Positions 60,339 through 64,000 of a stretch of DNA of 64,000 nucleotides are shown here, piece after piece; positions within the stretch are counted from its first letter, which is position 1; each line of letters opens with the position of its first letter. The stretch lies in assembly GCF_014842915.1 (NCBI RefSeq), contig NZ_JACYXI010000010.1:1-64000 (forward strand). The letters are read 5' to 3'. The translations under genes and the position numbers were made by a program. Source of the DNA: Roseibium litorale. Lineage in GTDB: Bacteria; Pseudomonadota; Alphaproteobacteria; Rhizobiales; Stappiaceae. The notes below the pieces were generated by a model. That model did no database searches. It saw only the letters and a program-made list of their open reading frames with translations, and was not told where the DNA came from.

Positions 60339-61085
60339 TCAGATCACGTGGACCGTTGTGCCGATGGGTACGCGTTCATAGAGATCCGTCACGTCCTCAT
60401 TGCGCATACGGATACAGCCGGAAGACACGGCATGGCCGATGGTCCAGGGCTGGTTGGAACCGTGAATTCGGTAGAGGGTGGACCCCAGGTAAAGAGCGCG
60501 GGCGCCCAGCGGGTTTTCCGGGCCGCCTGCCATGAACACCGGCAGGTCTGGACGGCGCTGGCGCATTTCCGCCGGCGGGCGCCAGTCCGGCCATTCCGCC
60601 TTGCGGCTGATCTTCTGGGTTCCTGACCATTCAAAACCTTCCTTGCCGACACCAACGCCATAGCGGCGTGCGGTGCCGTCACGCTGCACCAGATAGAGGT
60701 ACTTCGCATTGGTGTCGATCACGATGGTTCCAGCCTTGTAGGGGCCGTCATAATTCACGATGGTCGGCAGAAACTCCGGTGCGATCTGGCGCGGCTGTCG
60801 GGTGGTAGCTGGGCGGGGGGCGTGAACGGAGGCCGTCCGCGTGCGGTTGTCCGGTTCATAGATCCGCTGGGGGACGGCCTGGCGGCTGCCGCCAAAACCG
60901 AAGAAGGAAAAGCCGCTACGCTGGGGCGGCGGTGCAACGCGCTTGAGCTGCAGCATCCAGGGTTCGGTCAAATTGGGGCTCAGAACCAGCGGCGGCGGAG
61001 AAACACGCCCGGAAGTTCCAGCGGTGGCGGCAGCTGCTGGCAGCACCAGCGCCGCGGCCAGCGTCAGCATGGCAAATGGTTTCAT
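60339..61085 (-). CDS. L,D-transpeptidase (YkuD family), exported
   Basis: A 248-residue periplasmic enzyme that links peptidoglycan stems or attaches proteins to them. A signal peptide (1-22, ending AATAG) is followed by a Pro/Arg-rich linker, then the YkuD domain from about residue 105. The catalytic Cys224 lies in HAVSSGCIRM, with His218 in the same motif and His208 in HGSNQP. The start ATG 61085 fits the signal peptide; the frame reaches 61289. A 7-base inverted repeat lies upstream at 61186-61216. Confidence 0.92.
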   Translation of the reverse strand: MKPFAMLTLAAALVLPAAAATAGTSGRVSPPPLVLSPNLTEPWMLQLKRVAPPPQRSGFSFFGFGGSRQAVPQRIYEPDNRTRTASVHAPRPATTRQPRQIAPEFLPTIVNYDGPYKAGTIVIDTNAKYLYLVQRDGTARRYGVGVGKEGFEWSGTQKISRKAEWPDWRPPAEMRQRRPDLPVFMAGGPENPLGARALYLGSTLYRIHGSNQPWTIGHAVSSGCIRMRNEDVTDLYERVPIGTTVHVI

Positions 61086-61185
61086 CGATCTACTCACTAC
61101 ACTTGATCGCTCCGGGCACAGAAAAACGCTCCCGGTTGGATAAGAAGCTAGGGCACAGACCTGAAGGGTTTGGTGAATCGAGGCG

Positions 61186-61216
61186 TAACCATGATTGTAA
61201 TTTGTATCTATGGTTA
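61186..61216. promoter_or_regulatory. Inverted repeat TAACCAT-N17-ATGGTTA before the L,D-transpeptidase gene
   Basis: TAACCAT (61186-61192) and ATGGTTA (61210-61216) are perfectly inverted and AT-rich in between. Each resembles the CtrA half-site TTAACCAT with one mismatch, but orientation and spacing differ from the usual TTAA-N7-TTAA. It lies about 100-130 bases upstream of the start codon. Confidence 0.4.
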
Positions 61217-61325
61217 GCGTTTGGTTGTGGTTTTTGGTTACCGCCAAGTTAAGTTTTCGAACAGGGACTAGCGGCTGGAAGCCAAGCAATTGATAGAATT
61301 AGAGTAAAGTTGTTCCTGCCGCCGC

Positions 61326-62039
61326 TCACCTTACCCGGGCGCGGGCGTCGATCGCGATCTGGGGCAACAGAACTTCTAACTGCTTTACTGACATGCCTGG
61401 TTCAATGCGGGAATCGTAGAGCATGTTGAGCAGGATCTGGTCGAAAGCCGTAAACCGGCTGTGCCGGGACTGATCATTGAAAACCGAATGCACAAGACTG
61501 TCATCGTCGTTCATTGGGCCAAGCCCCTGAAGGATCTCTTCCACCATGCAGCGGCGGAACAAAAACTCTCCTTCGTCCGACACGATGACCGCAGCTGACC
61601 GCTTGATGCCGCGGCGTCCGGAAATCACCCGGACAAGGCAGCGGCCCGGCGCAATCTTCTCTCCGCCATCGAAAATGTCTTTGAGAACAACCTGTTCGTA
61701 CTGTGCGCGGTCGACCACGAAAACCTGGAAATTGGAGGTGTCGGGGGCCGCAGCAATGGCCGTCTGCAGACCTGCCACCTTTGTTCCGATGTCCCGGATG
61801 AACTGGTGAACGAGAGGAGTGCGGTCCTGCTTGGCCAGATTGTGAACGTAAAACCTGACCGGAACACCGTATTTCTTGACGAGATAAGGCCGCCAGCTCC
61901 AGGACCTGTATTCAAGACCGAAGACGGTTTTCTTGAACCCATCGGTCAGCTCGGGAATGCTGAAGGGGCTGGCCAGTGCGCAAGACGCCGAAACAGCGAT
62001 GAGAACGGCCAGACAGTGGGCGGACAGAAACCGGAACAT
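61326..62039 (-). CDS. DUF2927 family exported protein
   Basis: A 237-residue protein with a signal peptide (1-23, ending CALAS). The body fits DUF2927: VRFYVHNLAKQDRTPLVHQF, a FQVFVVDRAQYEQV strand, then GEFLFRRCMVEEILQGLGPMND and FTAFDQILLNMLYDSRIEPGM. The pattern of the last part, with a conserved E-E-x-x-Q, resembles metalloprotease-like proteins, but no full HExxH is visible. The start at 62039 fits the signal peptide; the open frame begins at 62096. Function unknown. Confidence 0.78.
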   Translation of the reverse strand: MFRFLSAHCLAVLIAVSASCALASPFSIPELTDGFKKTVFGLEYRSWSWRPYLVKKYGVPVRFYVHNLAKQDRTPLVHQFIRDIGTKVAGLQTAIAAAPDTSNFQVFVVDRAQYEQVVLKDIFDGGEKIAPGRCLVRVISGRRGIKRSAAVIVSDEGEFLFRRCMVEEILQGLGPMNDDDSLVHSVFNDQSRHSRFTAFDQILLNMLYDSRIEPGMSVKQLEVLLPQIAIDARARVR

Positions 62040-62255
62040 GAAAGACTTGCTTGATCCAAAAATGGCAAAGCCCGGTACCGCGCATGCCGGAAACATAGAA
62101 AAACATAGCTAATGAGGCTGGGAATAGAAACCGGAAAATACGGGATCGCCCGGGCAGCGGACGTATCTGGCAAAAATAATTCTTTAAAGACTTCCAATTA
62201 TAAGGGAGTGAGTTGAGGCCGTTCAAACCGGCCGGTGAAACCGACGGGAGAAGTC

Positions 62256-63005
62256 ATGGCTGCGGTGAAGAGATCCTTTCGCGCGGAAAGCTTGATGCGG
62301 CTGAGCGCAAGTGCGAATGAGGATCCCTCTTTGGTTGAGGAAAGACGCCATCGCCAGCTGCTTGAGGAAATCTCCTCGGTGAAGGCGATGCTTGCGCGCG
62401 GGCAGAATGCCGCTCCTGCGCTTGATCCCGAAGAGATGAGCGAGAAGTTCATGAAAGAGTTCCGAAAGGAACTCTCGGAAGCCGCCAAGCTGAAAGTCGA
62501 GCTGGATTCGATCTACGAAGCCATCGCCCAGACCAAACGTGAAATCGCCACGCTGCATCATACGACCGGCTCGAAAGGCGAAGACATGACTCGCGTCACC
62601 AACGAACTGGATGCGGTTGTGTCCGGAACGGAAGGTGCCACGGAAACGATCTTGTCGGCGGCGGAATATATAGATGAAACCGCCAATACCCTTTCGGCCC
62701 GCCTGAAGGGCCATGACGCCGAGATGGCAAATGACATTCAGGACCGGGTCATCCAGATCTTTGAGGCCTGTAACTTCCAGGATCTCACCGGACAGCGCAT
62801 CACCAAGGTGGTCGGCACCCTGCGCTTCATTGAAGACAAGATCATCCGGATGATGGACATCTGGGGCGGCATCGAAAGCTTTAAGGAAATCGAGGTTGAG
62901 CAACGCAAGGCCAAGGAGGGCGACGCCGCACTTCTCAATGGCCCATCTCTCGAAACCGATGTGAATGTGGCAACCCAGGACGACATCGACGCCCTGTTTG
63001 CATGA
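62256..63005 (+). CDS. cheZ: Chemotaxis protein CheZ (CheY-P phosphatase)
   Basis: A 249-residue helical protein. The CheZ active-site helix FQDLTGQRITKVVGTL lies at about 174-189, with Asp176 and Gln180 as the metal-contacting and water-orienting residues. The C-terminus ends DDIDALFA, like the CheY-binding peptide of CheZ and FliM. A long coiled region precedes the active site. The ATG at 62256 follows GGGAG by five bases. It removes the phosphate from CheY-P. No other chemotaxis gene is in the window. Confidence 0.88.
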   Translation: MAAVKRSFRAESLMRLSASANEDPSLVEERRHRQLLEEISSVKAMLARGQNAAPALDPEEMSEKFMKEFRKELSEAAKLKVELDSIYEAIAQTKREIATLHHTTGSKGEDMTRVTNELDAVVSGTEGATETILSAAEYIDETANTLSARLKGHDAEMANDIQDRVIQIFEACNFQDLTGQRITKVVGTLRFIEDKIIRMMDIWGGIESFKEIEVEQRKAKEGDAALLNGPSLETDVNVATQDDIDALFA

Positions 63006-63039
63006 TCGTCTCAAGATTAGCCGTAACATGTCATTCAGG

Positions 63040-63064
63040 CCCGGCCATGCGCCGGGTCTTTTGC
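63040..63064 (+). terminator. Terminator after cheZ
   Basis: CCCGGC (040-045) pairs with GCCGGG (051-056), then TCTTTT. It closes the cheZ transcript. Confidence 0.78.
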
Positions 63065-63126
63065 TGTTGCCTTGCCGGATCTTGCCGGTTATGAAGAACA
63101 AAACATGAATATTGCCGGAGGGCGGG

Positions 63127-63771
63127 ATGGCGGAACGCGACGAGATCACCGGACTTTTGACCGGTGACGATGGGTTTGAGCGGTGCTGGTGGCATGGTAA
63201 CCTGGAAGACTATCAGCGGTATCATGACGAGGAATGGGGCCAGCCTGTCAGCAGTGATATCCGGCTCTTTGAAAAGATCTGTCTTGAGGGCTTCCAGTCG
63301 GGCTTGTCCTGGCTGACCATCCTGCGCAAGCGTGAAGGGTTCCGGAACGCCTTTGCCGGGTTCGACTTCGAGAAGGTCGCAAAGTTCACGGACGAGGACG
63401 TGGAGCGCTGTGTTGCCGACGCCGGTATCGTCCGCCACCGGGGCAAGATCCGCTCGACCATCAACAACGCCCAGAGAGCCCTGGATCTGCGTCAGGAATT
63501 TGGATCTCTCGCAGCTTACTTCTGGCGCTTCGAGCCGAAGCCGGAAGCACGGCCGCAGAAGCTGGATCTGGCAACTGCCCGTACGCTCGCGACTTCGCCG
63601 GAAAGCACCGCCTTGTCCAAGGACCTTAAGAAGCGCGGCTGGAGCTTTGTCGGCCCGACCACCGTCTATGCCTTCATGCAGTCCATGGGCATGGTCAACG
63701 ACCATCTGGATGGCTGCTGCTGCCGGGAGAAAGTCGAGGCGGCGAGGGCGGCTTTCGCGAGGCCCAGCTGA
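63127..63771 (+). CDS. tag: DNA-3-methyladenine glycosylase I (Tag)
   Basis: A 214-residue base-excision repair enzyme that removes 3-methyladenine from alkylated DNA. Zinc ligands can be placed at Cys20, His33, His193 and Cys197 (CWWHGN and HLDGCCCR motifs). The WHGNLEDYQRYHDEEWG opening, FEKICLEGFQSGLSWLTIL and GWSFVGPTTVYAFMQS are hallmark Tag segments. The ATG at 63127 has GGAGG about six bases upstream. It stands alone after cheZ. Confidence 0.95.
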   Translation: MAERDEITGLLTGDDGFERCWWHGNLEDYQRYHDEEWGQPVSSDIRLFEKICLEGFQSGLSWLTILRKREGFRNAFAGFDFEKVAKFTDEDVERCVADAGIVRHRGKIRSTINNAQRALDLRQEFGSLAAYFWRFEPKPEARPQKLDLATARTLATSPESTALSKDLKKRGWSFVGPTTVYAFMQSMGMVNDHLDGCCCREKVEAARAAFARPS

Positions 63772-63837
63772 AAAATGCGCCGGAGATAGATCCGGCCGGT
63801 TGCCTGCTGCGTAGGATCAACAAAGACGGTCCCGTCC

Positions 63838-63948
63838 GATAATCCGTCTTGCTTCCGGTTGATGCATTGCCGGAAAACCTAGCAGCACTTACCCCCCTAA
63901 GCTTTGCTGCAATACCTGGGGACCACCTTCAAGGTGGTCCCCATTGTT
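63838..63948 (+). ncRNA. Candidate small RNA with three hairpins and C-rich loop
   Basis: After GATAAT (63838-63843) come three consecutive hairpins: TTCCGG/CCGGAA (853-875), GCAGC/GCTGC (882-910) with a loop containing ACCCCCC, and a perfect terminator stem GGGGACCACC/GGTGGTCCCC (918-942) with ATTGTTTTTC. The terminator is oriented to plus-strand transcripts and lies 146 bases after tag. Small RNAs of alphaproteobacteria often have this build, with a C-rich loop that pairs to ribosome sites. The -35 box is poor, and transcription is unproven. Confidence 0.45.
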
Positions 63949-63967
63949 TTTCTAAGGATGCCGCCTG

Positions 63968-64000
63968 TCAGGCTGCCGTCACCTTGACGGCGAGCGGGGC
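63968..64000 (-). CDS. C-terminus of a minus-strand gene (cut by window edge)
   Basis: Read on the minus strand the last bases give APLAVKVTAA followed by a TGA at 63970-63968. With only ten residues the product cannot be recognised; the gene enters from the right and would run into the terminator hairpin at 63918-63942. Confidence 0.4.
   Translation of the reverse strand, partial: APLAVKVTAA

Overview
The window looks like chromosomal DNA of a marine-type alphaproteobacterium of the order Hyphomicrobiales, most likely close to Roseibium/Labrenzia (Stappiaceae). The clues are high G+C coding DNA, a PdhS-type cell-cycle kinase, DUF1127 proteins, two phasins, FCD-type GntR regulators, a TRAP transporter, and a tRNA-His without the usual extra G at position -1. 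The placement rests on recognising protein families, not on a search.

Layout. 1-226: the start of an IS1182-like transposase runs off the left edge beside a motif-plus-hairpin junction. 227-4600: iron-type ABC permease, ketone-body CoA-transferase (scoAB), FemAB/CelD-like acetyltransferase. 4700-14270: a polyamine uptake and catabolism locus with potFGHI, two gamma-glutamylputrescine-synthetase-like genes, a putrescine aminotransferase, and a GntR regulator flanked by two copies of a TGTGATCAC palindrome. 14335-18861: a 1508-residue PdhS-like histidine kinase. 19149-20380: two phasins, the second behind a near-consensus promoter with TGC/GCA-rich repeats. 20435-21728: an AT-rich islet with one odd exported Cys-rich protein, ending at tRNA-His. 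21830-31347: DUF3291, TauE, AzlCD, an APH-AAA fusion kinase, a TPP enzyme and a Pat-like acetyltransferase. 31482-32312: a universal stress protein whose promoter carries an FNR/FixK-type box. 32471-37089: acyl-CoA dehydrogenase and a TRAP transporter. 37153-44517: a DUF805 gene broken by a stop codon, xseA, rsmE, an adenylate/guanylate cyclase, gshA and a DUF937-like protein. 44636-46527: two DUF1127 genes sharing an upstream motif and CU-rich leader hairpins, next to a LysR gene. 46543-50954: GST, DMT exporter, an Ada-zinc-like protein, and lldR-lldD. 51195-53184: DUF3422, a nested palindromic repeat element, cytochrome c. 53274-59455: LysR and glycolate oxidase glcDE...glcF, split by an unrelated exported protein. 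59592-63771: DUF1796-like protein, L,D-transpeptidase, DUF2927, CheZ, Tag. 63772-64000: a candidate three-hairpin small RNA and the last codons of a minus-strand gene.

The genes fit a heterotroph that takes up polyamines, organic acids, lactate and glycolate, stores carbon as polyhydroxybutyrate (phasins, with SCOT for acetoacetate) and adjusts to low oxygen. The most unusual signals are regulatory: the paired operators of the polyamine locus, the structured leader of its second glutamine-synthetase gene, the DUF1127 leader hairpins, the FNR-type box, the small-RNA candidate, and a motif shared by the IS edge and the palindromic element.
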